The notes under the pieces are model-generated. The model had not been told where the DNA came from and did no database searches. It saw nothing but the letters and a program-made list of their open reading frames with translations. A stretch of 64,000 bases of DNA from Microcella sp. (GTDB lineage: Bacteria > Actinomycetota > Actinomycetes > Actinomycetales > Microbacteriaceae), in contig NZ_CP075524.1 in assembly GCF_025808395.1 (NCBI RefSeq), positions 2,046,001 through 2,110,000 of the forward strand, read 5' to 3'. Positions within the stretch are counted from its first letter, which is position 1, and each line of letters begins with the position of its first letter. Positions 1 through 8,764 of this stretch are shown one piece after another. Position numbers and translations under genes: made by a program.

Positions 1-1040
1 AGCTCGATCAGCCTGCTGACCGCTGCGATCGTGTCGTTGTCGACGCGCAGAGCGGCGAGGCGCTTGCGGGCGAGCTTCGCGCCCACGACATCGTGGTGGT
101 GAAATGTCACCGCGCCCGAGGCTTCGACCTTCTTCGTCGCGGGCTTGCCGATGTCGTGCAAGAGCGCCGCCCACCGCAGCACCAGATCGGGTTCGGCGTC
201 GGGGTGCCGCTCTCGCTCGAGCTCGATCGCCTGCTCGAGCACGGTGAGCGAGTGCTCATAGACGTCTTTGTGGTGGGCGTGCTCGTCGATCTCGAGCTGC
301 AGGGCCGGCAGTTCAGGCAGCACGAGCGCGGCGATGCCGGTATCGACGAGCAGCTCGAGCCCGACACGGGGCGAGTCGGCCGCGAGCAGCTTTCCGAGCT
401 CGTCGCGAATGCGCTCTGCCGACACGATCGACAAGCGGTCGCGCATCCGGTGCATCGCCTCGACGACCGCCTCGTCGACCGCCACGCCGAGCTGGGCCGC
501 GAATCTGGCGGCGCGCAGCATGCGCAAGGGGTCGTCGCCGAATGACTGCTCTGGGCTGCCCGGCGTCACCAGCCGACGAGCGAACAGGTGGTCGAGCCCG
601 CCTGACGGGTCGACGAGGGTGAGCGACGGAAGCCGCAGGGCGAGAGCATTCATGGTGAAGTCTCGGCGCACGAGATCGCCATCGAGGGTGTCGCCGAACT
701 GCACCTCGGGCTTGCGCGAATCGCTCGCATAGGCGTCAGAGCGATAGGTCGTGATCTCGACGGTCGCCTCGCCGAGCCGGGCCCCGATCGTGCCGAACGC
801 GCGCCCGATCTCCCAGTGCGCGTCGGCGATCGGGCGCACGATGCGAACGATCTGATCGGGATGCGCGGAGGTCGCGAAGTCGAGGTCGTTCACGGGGCGG
901 CCCAAGAAGGCGTCGCGCACGGGGCCCCCGACGAGCGCGAGTTCGTGCCCCGCCGCCTCGAAGCGCGAGGCGAGGGTCGCGAGAGGCTCGGATGCCGCGA
1001 GTGCCTGCAACCGGGTGACGGCCGCGGCCACGCTCTCCAT
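1..1040 (-). CDS. CCA tRNA nucleotidyltransferase, C-terminus cut off by window edge
   Basis: Reading the minus strand from the ATG at 1040 gives an open frame that runs off the left edge (about 346 codons). It encodes a class II nucleotidyltransferase that adds or repairs the 3'-CCA of tRNAs. Visible are the GG motif (LVGGPVRDAFLG, about residues 36-47) followed by the metal-binding DLD of NDLDFAT, an RRDFTMNALA motif, and an HD phosphohydrolase-type domain (LLHDIGKPATKK then HHHDVVGAK). The usual length is about 480 residues, so roughly a quarter is missing. It is divergent from the DUF6049 gene, a normal actinobacterial arrangement. The tRNA-Ile and tRNA-Ala genes in this window lack an encoded CCA and so depend on this enzyme. 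Confidence 0.93.
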   Translation of the reverse strand, partial: MESVAAAVTRLQALAASEPLATLASRFEAAGHELALVGGPVRDAFLGRPVNDLDFATSAHPDQIVRIVRPIADAHWEIGRAFGTIGARLGEATVEITTYRSDAYASDSRKPEVQFGDTLDGDLVRRDFTMNALALRLPSLTLVDPSGGLDHLFARRLVTPGSPEQSFGDDPLRMLRAARFAAQLGVAVDEAVVEAMHRMRDRLSIVSAERIRDELGKLLAADSPRVGLELLVDTGIAALVLPELPALQLEIDEHAHHKDVYEHSLTVLEQAIELERERHPDAEPDLVLRWAALLHDIGKPATKKVEASGAVTFHHHDVVGAKLARKRLAALRVDNDTIAAVSRLIE

Positions 1041-1065
1041 AGTGACCAGAGTCTAGACTTCCCCC

Positions 1066-3159
1066 ATGGCGGCCGTGCGGGAACGAAGGGGTCGTCGCGC
1101 CTTCACCCGGCAGTCATCGTTCTGGGCCCTCGCGCTCTCTGGCGCCCTGCTCTGGGGTGCGGCACTGCCGGCGTCGGCGACGACGAGCGACCCTGCGAGC
1201 GAGCCGGTGCTCGAGGTGATCGCCGCGCCCAGCGGGTCAGGAGCCGTTCGAGAGGGGCAGGCACTCAGCGTGCGCGTCACGCTCTCGAATGATGGAGGCA
1301 GAACCAACGGCGCGCTCGACGTGGCCCTCACGATCGACGGCAGTCGGGCGGCCGAGCAGACCGAGCTCGCCGCCTGGTTCTCGAGCGACGACGACATCGG
1401 GCTCGCCGAGTTGTCGCCCTCGACCATCGAGACCCTCTCGCCCATCGACGCCGGCGCGAGCGCCGTTCTCGACCTCACGGTGAGTGCCGGAAGCGCACTG
1501 TGGCAGGGCCCGTTCGGCCCACGACTCGCCGAAGTGACCGTCACCGACCGCACGTCGGGCACCGTCGTGGCTCGCGACCGCACCTCGGTGGTGTGGGTGC
1601 CGGCCGATACAGCGATCCCGGTGGCCTCCACGGTGTTCGTGGCCGCCCTCTCGACCCCTGAGTCGACCGAGGCCCTGCTGACTGCCGACACCCTGGCCAC
1701 GCTCACGAGCGAGACCGGTTCGCTGAGCCGCACGCTGAGCGCCGTGACTGGTCGACCCGTGCTGCTCGCCATCGATCCGCGCATCATCGCCTCGATCAGG
1801 GTGCTCGGCGAGCAGGCACCGCCGAGCGCGCTCGACTTTCTCGAGCGGCTCGCAGCCGCACCCAATGAGAGCTTCCTGCTGCCGTGGGCCGACGCCGACG
1901 CGGTGGCCGCGCTCGCGGCGACCGAATCGCCGCTGCCACGTCCCGAAGGAACAGGCGTCGCCGTGGCGGCCCTCGAGCTCGAAGGCTCCGGGGCGACGGC
2001 CGACCCAGACGATCAGTCGTCCGACGCCGCACTCACGCAGTCGCTCGCGGAGCTTCTCGAGTGGCCGGTCACGTTCGAGCACGCGCTGTGGCCGGCAGCA
2101 GAGGGCCTGACGGCAGAGTCGCTCGACGCCCTTGCGGCTGCCGGAACCCGACTCGTGCTGACCCCGTCGACCGTGCTCGGCTCGCTGTCTGCCGTTCAGC
2201 AGCGCGGCGACGTGACCCTGCTGCGGGCCGACGAAGCGCTCAGCACCGCCGCGCGCGCCGCCAGTCATGCTCCGTCGCAGCAGCGGTTCGACAGTGCGAT
2301 GGCGCGAGTATCGGCCCTGGTCGCCGCGAGCGCCGCGCCGGGCACCTCGACCGCCGTCGTCATCGCGCTCGATCGCGAGGCGGTCGTCGGCAGCGATCGA
2401 GTGCTCGACACGGTGTCGCAGACGATCGCTCTGCCGTGGTCGACCGGATCAACGGTGTCGTCGGCGATCACGGGCCGTGCAGCTGCCGCCACGATCGTCG
2501 ACCGGCCGGTCGATGAGGTGCGCTCGACCGCGATCAGGGCTGCTGTCGCGGCGGAGGCCGCCGATCGGCGGTTCGCCCAGATCGCCCTCACTCCGGGAGC
2601 GATCAGCGACGTGCGCAGGCTCGAGCTGCTGTCGGCGCTCTCGCTGGGCTGGGGCGACGACTCGGTGGCCGCCCTCGAGCGGTTCGTCGATGCATCGTCG
2701 AGGCTGCGGTCATCGGTCAACGTGGCCGAGAGCAGCGCGATCCTGCTGCTGAGCGACCGTGCGTCGATTCCGGTCACCGTGCAGAACGACCTGGATGTTG
2801 CGGTGCGGGTCTACGTGAACGTCGATCCAGATACCGCGCAGTTGCGCGTGCTCGACCCGCAGGTCGAGACTCTCGTCGAACCGCAGTCGCAGACGCGCGT
2901 CGTCGTGCCGGTCGAGTCGCTCACGAATGGCGAGGTCGACATCACGGTGACGGTTCAGGATGCTGACGGCAGGTCGCTCTCGACTCCGACCCGAGTCTCA
3001 CTCAACTTGCAGGCCGGGTGGGAGACGGCCGGAACCATCGTCGTCGCCCTCGCCGTCGCCGGGCTGTTCGTGACCGGCATCGTGCGCGACGTGCGCAAGC
3101 GCCGCCGGCGCCAGGCGGCGGCCGACCCAGCCGACCCGAGCGAGGTGACGAGCACGTGA
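1066..3159 (+). CDS. DUF6049 family secreted/membrane-anchored protein
   Basis: A 697-residue protein with an N-terminal signal sequence (about residues 14-39, ending near ASATTSDP) and one C-terminal membrane helix (about residues 655-675, GTIVVALAVAGLFVTGIV) followed by a basic tail, so the bulk should lie outside the membrane. Its position between the CCA-adding enzyme and murJ, and its topology, match the DUF6049 family of Actinobacteria. The molecular function is unknown; the fixed linkage to murJ suggests an envelope role (inference). The stop overlaps the murJ GTG start (GTGA), so the two are probably translationally coupled. The ATG at 1066 places the basic N-region directly before the hydrophobic core. 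Confidence 0.8.
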   Translation: MAAVRERRGRRAFTRQSSFWALALSGALLWGAALPASATTSDPASEPVLEVIAAPSGSGAVREGQALSVRVTLSNDGGRTNGALDVALTIDGSRAAEQTELAAWFSSDDDIGLAELSPSTIETLSPIDAGASAVLDLTVSAGSALWQGPFGPRLAEVTVTDRTSGTVVARDRTSVVWVPADTAIPVASTVFVAALSTPESTEALLTADTLATLTSETGSLSRTLSAVTGRPVLLAIDPRIIASIRVLGEQAPPSALDFLERLAAAPNESFLLPWADADAVAALAATESPLPRPEGTGVAVAALELEGSGATADPDDQSSDAALTQSLAELLEWPVTFEHALWPAAEGLTAESLDALAAAGTRLVLTPSTVLGSLSAVQQRGDVTLLRADEALSTAARAASHAPSQQRFDSAMARVSALVAASAAPGTSTAVVIALDREAVVGSDRVLDTVSQTIALPWSTGSTVSSAITGRAAAATIVDRPVDEVRSTAIRAAVAAEAADRRFAQIALTPGAISDVRRLELLSALSLGWGDDSVAALERFVDASSRLRSSVNVAESSAILLLSDRASIPVTVQNDLDVAVRVYVNVDPDTAQLRVLDPQVETLVEPQSQTRVVVPVESLTNGEVDITVTVQDADGRSLSTPTRVSLNLQAGWETAGTIVVALAVAGLFVTGIVRDVRKRRRRQAAADPADPSEVTST

Positions 3160-4802
3160 GCGCGCCGACCTCCGCCGCCGGCGACAGCATCGGTCGCGCG
3201 AGCATGCTCCTGGCGTCTGGCACCGTCGTCTCGCGCCTACTGGGGTTCGTCAGCGCCGTCGTGCTCGCTCAGACGATCGGCACGGTCGGCGCCGGCGCCG
3301 ACGCGTTCGCCCTCGCCAATCAGCTGCCGAACAACATCTACGCGATCGTGGCCGGCGGCGTGCTGAGCGCCGTGCTCGTGCCGCAGATCGTCAAGGCGGG
3401 GCTGCACGACGACGGCGGGGCGAGGTTCGTGAATCGCCTCGTGACCCTCGGGTTCGTCGTCTTTCTGGGTGCCGCGGTCATCGCGACCCTCGCTGCGCCC
3501 CTGCTCGTCACGCTGTACTCGCAGCAAGCGGGCGACGGCGGGCGCGGCTTCACCGACGACGAGCTCGCGCTCGCGGTCGCCTTCGCATACTGGTGCCTGC
3601 CGCAAGTGCTGTTCTACGCCGTGTATGCGCTGCTCGGCGAGGTGCTCAACGCCCGCAAGGTCTTCGGGCCGTTCACGTGGGCCCCCGCACTCAACAACGT
3701 CGTGGCGATCATCGGACTCGTGGCGTTCTCGCTGCTGTTCTCGAACGACGTCACCACGGCCACGTCGTGGACCCCAGCCATGATCTCGGTGCTCGCTGGT
3801 TCGGCCACGCTCGGCATCGCCGTGCAAGCGCTCGTGCTCTTCGCCTTCTGGCGACGGGCGGGATTGCGCTATCGACCCGACTTCCGCTGGCGGGGAGTCG
3901 GCCTCGGGGCGACAGGCCGCGCGGCCGGCTGGGTCTTCGGCATGGTGCTCGTCACCCAACTGGCCGGCATCGTGCAGGCCAACGTGGCCTCGCTCGCGGC
4001 GGCGGGGGGCGAGCCCTCGCTCGCAGTGCTGCGATTCTCGTGGCTCATCTTCATGCTGCCGCACTCCGTCGTCACCGTCTCGCTCGCCACCGCATACTTC
4101 ACGCGCATGAGTCAGCACGCCCGCGACGGCGATCGAGACGCCGTGCGGGCCGATGTGAGCGAGTCGCTCAGGCGCATCCTCATGATCATGGTGCTCGCGA
4201 CCATCGGCCTGCTGGTCGTCGCGGGCCCGTTCGCCCGGGTGTTCGGGGGCACCCCCGAGGTGGTCGACGGCATGGCACGGGTCATCGCCGCATTCGTCGT
4301 GGGTCTCATCCCGTTCACGGTGCTGTTCGTAGTGCAGCGAGTCTTCTACTCACTCGACGACACCCGCACGCCCTTCTTCATCCAGCTGGCGCAAGCGGGG
4401 CTCTTCGTCAGCGGCGCAGGTCTCGTCGCGACGCTGCCGACCACCGCCATCGCCGTCGGCCTCGCCTTCGTCACGTCACTCGCCGGCACCGCGCAGACCC
4501 TCATCGCGCTGCTGCTGCTGCGCCGGCGGCTCGACGGCATCGACGCACTGCACATTGCGCGTAGGTTCGGGCAGTACGCGATCGCCGCACTGCCCTCGAG
4601 CGCGGCGGGCGCCGGTGTCGGCTGGGCGCTGGGAGCGTTCGCGGTCGATGGCGCCGCCCGCTCGAGCGAGGCGGCCGCCCTCGGCTCGATGGTGCTCATC
4701 GGAGTCGTGATGACGCTCGTCTACGGTGCAGTGCTGGCGGCGATGCGCATCCCGGAGTTCTCGGCGATCATCGACCCGATCATCAGGCGACGTCGCCGGT
4801 AG
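3156..4802 (+). CDS. murJ: Lipid II flippase MurJ
   Basis: A 548-residue polytopic membrane protein (about 14 predicted helices) of the MurJ/MviN family, which moves lipid II across the membrane for peptidoglycan synthesis. The N-terminus (GRASMLLASGTVVSRLLGF) is the conserved first helix of the family, and charged residues in early helices fit a flippase cavity. I chose GTG 3156, which overlaps the upstream stop as GTGA; longer in-frame starts lie inside the preceding gene. Unlike mycobacterial MurJ, no C-terminal kinase-like or extracellular extension is present; the protein ends in a short Arg-rich tail. A stand-alone sigM gene, often found after murJ in other actinobacteria, is absent. 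Confidence 0.93.
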   Translation: MSAPTSAAGDSIGRASMLLASGTVVSRLLGFVSAVVLAQTIGTVGAGADAFALANQLPNNIYAIVAGGVLSAVLVPQIVKAGLHDDGGARFVNRLVTLGFVVFLGAAVIATLAAPLLVTLYSQQAGDGGRGFTDDELALAVAFAYWCLPQVLFYAVYALLGEVLNARKVFGPFTWAPALNNVVAIIGLVAFSLLFSNDVTTATSWTPAMISVLAGSATLGIAVQALVLFAFWRRAGLRYRPDFRWRGVGLGATGRAAGWVFGMVLVTQLAGIVQANVASLAAAGGEPSLAVLRFSWLIFMLPHSVVTVSLATAYFTRMSQHARDGDRDAVRADVSESLRRILMIMVLATIGLLVVAGPFARVFGGTPEVVDGMARVIAAFVVGLIPFTVLFVVQRVFYSLDDTRTPFFIQLAQAGLFVSGAGLVATLPTTAIAVGLAFVTSLAGTAQTLIALLLLRRRLDGIDALHIARRFGQYAIAALPSSAAGAGVGWALGAFAVDGAARSSEAAALGSMVLIGVVMTLVYGAVLAAMRIPEFSAIIDPIIRRRRR

Positions 4803-4873
4803 AGCGGAATACTGCCGACCTAGACTGGGTTGAGTCTGCTGACTCTCACGGCACGCCCAACACAAGGGGAATC

Positions 4874-5836
4874 ATGCGTCACGTCATCATCATCGGCTCG
4901 GGCCCGGCCGGCTACACCGCGGCCATCTATGCCGCGCGCGCGAACCTCTCGCCGCTCGTCATCGCCAGCTCGGTCGAGTTCGGCGGCGAGCTCATGAAGA
5001 CCACCGAGGTCGAGAACTTTCCCGGCTTCCCCGACGGCATCATGGGCCCCGAGCTCATGACCCGCATGCAGCAGCAGGCAGAGAAGTTCGGTGCCGAGAT
5101 CGTCTACGACGACGTCGTGTCGCTCGAGCTCGAGGGGCCGGTGAAGTCTGTCACCCTCGGCAACGGCGACCGCCACGAAGCCCACGCGGTGATCTACGCA
5201 ACCGGGTCGGCGTATCGCAAGCTCGGTCTCGCCGATGAAGAGCGCCTGAGCGGCTACGGCGTGTCGTGGTGCGCCACGTGCGACGGCGCGTTCTTCCGGC
5301 AGAAGACGGTCGCGGTGATCGGCGGCGGCGACTCTGCGATGGAAGAAGCGACCTTTCTCACCCGATTCGTCGACAAGGTCTACCTCGTGCACCGCAGTGA
5401 GATCTTCAGGGCGTCAGCGGCCATGCTCGATCGTGCCAAGGCTGACGAGAAGATCGAGTTCGTCACGAACGCGAGCGTCACGCACATCTACGGCACCGAC
5501 CTGGTGAGCGGCATCGGCATCGTCGACACCGTCACGGGCGCCGAGCGCACGCTCGACGTCTCTGGCGTCTTCGTGGCCATCGGTGCCGACCCGCGCACCC
5601 ACCTCGTGCACGGAGTGCTCGACCTCACCGAGCACGGCACGATCGCCGTCGAGGGCCGCTCGTCGCGCACGAGCGTCGAGGGCGTGTTCGCGGCGGGCGA
5701 CGTCGTCGACCCCACCTACAAGCAGGCGATCACCGCCGCCGGCAGCGGCACGGTCGCCGCGCTCGACGCCCAGCACTATCTCGAGACAGTCGCCGACGAC
5801 GTGCGCCGCACGGCCGCCGCCGTCTCGACACCGTAA
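4874..5836 (+). CDS. trxB: Thioredoxin-disulfide reductase
   Basis: A 320-residue NADPH-dependent flavoprotein that reduces thioredoxin in the cytoplasm. The FAD-binding motif GSGPAGYTAAIYAARA is at residues 8-23, the redox-active CATC at 133-136, the NADPH-binding GGGDSAMEEA at about 150-159, and the second FAD motif (GVFAAGDVVD) near the C-terminus. The length is typical of low-molecular-weight TrxB. An AAGGGG ribosome-binding site precedes the ATG. trxA follows 20 bp downstream, so the two form a reductase/substrate operon ending at the terminator near 6235. Confidence 0.97.
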   Translation: MRHVIIIGSGPAGYTAAIYAARANLSPLVIASSVEFGGELMKTTEVENFPGFPDGIMGPELMTRMQQQAEKFGAEIVYDDVVSLELEGPVKSVTLGNGDRHEAHAVIYATGSAYRKLGLADEERLSGYGVSWCATCDGAFFRQKTVAVIGGGDSAMEEATFLTRFVDKVYLVHRSEIFRASAAMLDRAKADEKIEFVTNASVTHIYGTDLVSGIGIVDTVTGAERTLDVSGVFVAIGADPRTHLVHGVLDLTEHGTIAVEGRSSRTSVEGVFAAGDVVDPTYKQAITAAGSGTVAALDAQHYLETVADDVRRTAAAVSTP

Positions 5837-5856
5837 CCACCACCGAAAGGGAAACC

Positions 5857-6180
5857 ATGTCAACCCGCGACGTCACCGATGCCACGTTCGAGAGCGAAGT
5901 GCTGCAGAGCGAGAAGACCGTCATGGTCGACTTCTGGGCAGAGTGGTGCGGCCCGTGCCGCGCCGTGTCGCCGATTCTCGATGCCATCGCGAACGAGAAC
6001 TCCGACAAGCTCGACATCGTCAAGCTCAACGTCGACGACAACCCCGAGACCGCCATGAAGTACCAGATCACGTCGATTCCGGCGATGAAGGTCTTCCGTG
6101 GGGGAGAGGTCGTGAAGACGGTCATCGGTGCGAAGCCGAAGCCCGCGCTCGAGGCCGATCTCGCCGAATTCTTGGCGTAG
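5857..6180 (+). CDS. trxA: Thioredoxin
   Basis: A 107-residue classical thioredoxin with the active site WCGPC (Trp30, Cys31, Cys34) and the conserved cis-proline region (SIPAMKVF). It reduces cytoplasmic disulfides and is recycled by the TrxB encoded just upstream. A GAAAGGGAA ribosome-binding site lies before the ATG. Position next to trxB near the origin matches the trxB2-trxC pair of mycobacteria. Confidence 0.97.
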   Translation: MSTRDVTDATFESEVLQSEKTVMVDFWAEWCGPCRAVSPILDAIANENSDKLDIVKLNVDDNPETAMKYQITSIPAMKVFRGGEVVKTVIGAKPKPALEADLAEFLA

Positions 6181-6220
6181 CCTCGCCGGCGTGCGACTCA
6201 GAGCACGCCCGGCCGTGATG

Positions 6221-6250
6221 CCCGTCCCCGTTCGCGGGGGCGGGTTTTCT
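6221..6250 (+). terminator. Rho-independent terminator of trxB-trxA
   Basis: CCCGTCCCCG, a TTCG loop and CGGGGGCGGG form a GC-rich stem with one mismatched or bulged position, followed directly by TTTTCT. It lies 40 bp after the trxA stop and is the clearest canonical terminator in the window. Confidence 0.85.
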
Positions 6251-6261
6251 CGTGGCTCGTC

Positions 6262-6299
6262 GTAGTCTGATACTCATTGCCGACTCCGGCTGAGACTAC
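6262..6299 (+). promoter_or_regulatory. Weak promoter candidate with 7-bp inverted repeat upstream of the aminotransferase
   Basis: GTAGTCT (6262-6268) and AGACTAC (6293-6299) are perfect inverted arms 24 nt apart. GATACT at 6269-6274 could be a -10 element. The arrangement lies between the trxA terminator and the aminotransferase ATG. It may be an operator or leader stem, or chance; no other support is visible. Confidence 0.25.
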
Positions 6300-6317
6300 T
6301 GACGAGGATCCACGAGC

Positions 6318-7628
6318 ATGACGATCTCGCGCGAGGGCACCAACCTCGACCCCTGGTACGGGCACTACGCCGAGCGCACGGCCGGCTTGAGCGCCTCAGA
6401 GGTTCGTGCGCTGTTCGCCGTCGCCTCGCGCCCCGAGGTCGTCTCGCTCGCGGGCGGCATGCCCGCTGTCTCCGCTCTTCCGCTCGACACCGTCGCCGAG
6501 TCGATGGCCCGGGTGATGCACCATCGCGGGGCTCACGCCTTGCAGTACGGCTCGGGGCAGGGCACGCCCGACCTGCGAGAGCGCATTCTCGAAATCATGG
6601 CGATCGAGGGAATCCACGCGGGCGTCGACGACGTCGTGGTGACCACCGGTTCGCAACAGGCCCTCGACCTCGTGGCGAAGCTGTTTCTCGACCCGGGAGA
6701 CGTCGTGCTCGCCGAGTCGCCGTCGTATGTCGGCGCGATGGGCATCTTCCGCTCGTACCAGGCGACCGTCGCCCATATTCCGATGGATGCTGACGGCATG
6801 ATTCCCGCGGCACTCACCGAGCGCATCCAGAGCCTCAGAGCTGCCGGGCAGCGACTGAAGCTGCTCTACCTGATTCCGAACTTCCACAATCCAGCGGGGG
6901 TCACCCTCAGCAGCGAACGACGCCTGCAGATCATCGATATTGCGCGCTCCGAGGGCATTCTGATCCTCGAAGACAACCCTTATGGGTTGTTGTGGTTCGA
7001 CCGGCCGGCGCCGGCGGCCATGCGCTCAGTCGAGAGCGAAGGAATCGTCTACCTCGGATCGTTCTCGAAGACCCTCGCGCCCGGCTTCAGGGTCGGCTGG
7101 GCGCTCGCACCGCACGCCATCCGCGAGAAGCTCGTGCTCGCTGCCGAGGCAGCGATCTTGAGCCCGAGCTCGCTCAACCAGATGGTCATCAGCGACTACC
7201 TCGACCACGCAGACTGGCGCGGCCAGATCGACGTCTTCCGCACGCTCTACCGCGACCGACGCGACGCCATGATCGACGCGCTCGAGCACCACTTGCCCGA
7301 CCTGAGCTGGACGATGCCCAACGGCGGCTTCTACGTGTGGGTCACCTTGAGCGACGGGCTCGACTCGAAGGCGATGCTGCCCCGAGCCGTCAAAGAGCTC
7401 GTCGCCTACACCCCCGGCACGGCCTTCTTCGCCGACGGATCGGGCCGCCAGCACCTTCGACTCGCGTTCTGCTACCCGACGCCCGCTGACGTTCGGGAGG
7501 GCATCCGGCGCCTGGCGACCGTCGTCCGCGGCGAGCAAGAGCTGCTCGAGACCTTCGCGCCCACCGGCCAGATCGAGGCGGTGCGCTACGACCCCCACGT
7601 CGCCAGCCCGCCCCCGAACCTCTCCTGA
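6318..7628 (+). CDS. PLP-dependent aminotransferase, class I/II (LysN/MocR-catalytic-domain type)
   Basis: A 436-residue fold-type I aminotransferase. The PLP-binding lysine is in GSFSKTLAPGFRVGW, with upstream cofactor motifs PNFHNPAG and EDNPYG and the family N-terminal motif VSLAGGMPA. The sequence resembles 2-aminoadipate or valine-pyruvate type transaminases and lacks the GntR-type DNA-binding domain of MocR regulators. The substrate cannot be told from sequence. It sits 3 bp upstream of the D-Ala-D-Ala-ligase-like gene, so the two are probably co-transcribed and may act on the same amino acid or peptide pathway (inference). In mycobacteria this slot between trxA and parB holds cwlM instead. 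Confidence 0.88.
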   Translation: MTISREGTNLDPWYGHYAERTAGLSASEVRALFAVASRPEVVSLAGGMPAVSALPLDTVAESMARVMHHRGAHALQYGSGQGTPDLRERILEIMAIEGIHAGVDDVVVTTGSQQALDLVAKLFLDPGDVVLAESPSYVGAMGIFRSYQATVAHIPMDADGMIPAALTERIQSLRAAGQRLKLLYLIPNFHNPAGVTLSSERRLQIIDIARSEGILILEDNPYGLLWFDRPAPAAMRSVESEGIVYLGSFSKTLAPGFRVGWALAPHAIREKLVLAAEAAILSPSSLNQMVISDYLDHADWRGQIDVFRTLYRDRRDAMIDALEHHLPDLSWTMPNGGFYVWVTLSDGLDSKAMLPRAVKELVAYTPGTAFFADGSGRQHLRLAFCYPTPADVREGIRRLATVVRGEQELLETFAPTGQIEAVRYDPHVASPPPNLS

Positions 7629-7631
7629 CCG

Positions 7632-8603
7632 ATGACCGCAGCAGCTGATCATCGCGCCGACCGGGTCATCGTGCTCGCCGGCGGCATCTCGCACGAACGC
7701 GACATCTCGTTGAAGTCGGGTCGACGGGTCGCCGACGGACTCATCGCCCACGGCTTGCACGTCGAGTTGCGCGATCCAGACGCGACCCTGCTGCCCTCGC
7801 TGCTCGCCGATCGTCCCGATGTCATCTGGCCGACGCTGCACGGCGCGAGCGGCGAAGACGGCGCACTGCGCAGCCTGCTGGAGTTTCTCGGCCTCGCCTA
7901 CGTCGGCTCGTCGGCCAGCGCGACCCGCCTCGCGTGGGACAAGCCTCGAGCCAAGACCATCGTCGAGCGCGCCGGAGTGCCCACCCCGCACTCGATCGCA
8001 CTCACACGCGACGCCTTTCGCGAGCTCGGCGCCGAGAGCGTGCTCGCCGTCGTGCGCAACGAACTGCCGCCACCCGTGGCCGTCAAGCCCGCACAGGGCG
8101 GCTCGGCGCAGGGGGTCAGCCTGGTCGAGAACGACGACGAGCTGCGCCGCGCGATGGTGCTCGCGTACACCTACTGCGACGTCGCCCTCATCGAGCAGCG
8201 TGTCACCGGGGTCGAGGTGGCGATCGGCATCATCGACACGGGCGACGGGCCGGTGGCGCTGCCCCCGGTCGAGATCGAGCCGCTCTCGGGCGTCTACGGC
8301 TTCGAGGCGCGCTACAACGCCGGCGAGACGCGGTTCTACGCTCCCGCGCGCATCAGCGACGCCGAAGCGGCTCGTGCCACCGAGGTCGCACTCGCGGCGC
8401 ACACTGCGCTGGGGTTGCGGCACATCAGCCGCATCGATCTCATCATCGACGCCGCGTCGACTCCGTGGTTTCTCGAAGCGAGCGTCATGCCGGGGCTCAC
8501 CGAGACGTCGACGTTCGCGCTGGCACTCGAGGCTGCCGGGTACGACGTGGGCTGGGTCTATGCCGAGCTCGCACAGGCGGCGGCGCGCGACGCCCTCGCC
8601 TGA
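7632..8603 (+). CDS. D-alanine--D-alanine ligase family protein (ATP-grasp)
   Basis: A 323-residue ATP-grasp protein similar to D-Ala-D-Ala ligase: N-terminal AGGISHERDISLKSG, PTLHGASGEDGA, the ATP-binding stretch VAVKPAQGGSAQGVSLV, and a C-terminal metal and substrate region EASVMPGLTETS. The usual ligase has NPGLT... where this has VMPGLT, so it may be a paralog with a different acceptor rather than the housekeeping Ddl (inference). It follows the aminotransferase closely, as if in one operon, and converges on parB, with a long hairpin in the gap. Confidence 0.85.
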   Translation: MTAAADHRADRVIVLAGGISHERDISLKSGRRVADGLIAHGLHVELRDPDATLLPSLLADRPDVIWPTLHGASGEDGALRSLLEFLGLAYVGSSASATRLAWDKPRAKTIVERAGVPTPHSIALTRDAFRELGAESVLAVVRNELPPPVAVKPAQGGSAQGVSLVENDDELRRAMVLAYTYCDVALIEQRVTGVEVAIGIIDTGDGPVALPPVEIEPLSGVYGFEARYNAGETRFYAPARISDAEAARATEVALAAHTALGLRHISRIDLIIDAASTPWFLEASVMPGLTETSTFALALEAAGYDVGWVYAELAQAAARDALA

Positions 8604-8634
8604 CCCTCACCGCTGTCAGCCGGCTGCCGCAGGT

Positions 8635-8693
8635 GTGCGCGTTCGTGGCATGAGCGCCCGAACGTTCTGGCGCTCATGCCACGAACGGCGCAC
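8635..8693. repeat. Long near-perfect inverted repeat between convergent genes
   Basis: Arms 8641-8658 and 8669-8686 are perfect 18-bp complements (GTTCGTGGCATGAGCGCC and its reverse complement) around a 10-nt loop. The stem continues with GTGCGC (8635-8640) against GCGCAC (8688-8693) after a single bulged G at 8687, giving 24 bp in all. It lies between the 3' ends of the ligase gene and parB. It could be a bidirectional terminator of the kind without a T-tract, or a dispersed palindromic repeat. Confidence 0.85.
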
Positions 8694-8764
8694 GTCGTTC
8701 TCGCCCGCGCGATCGAGGTGAGCGGGCGTGCGAAGTGTGACAGGGAGTAAGCGCTATCGGCGGC

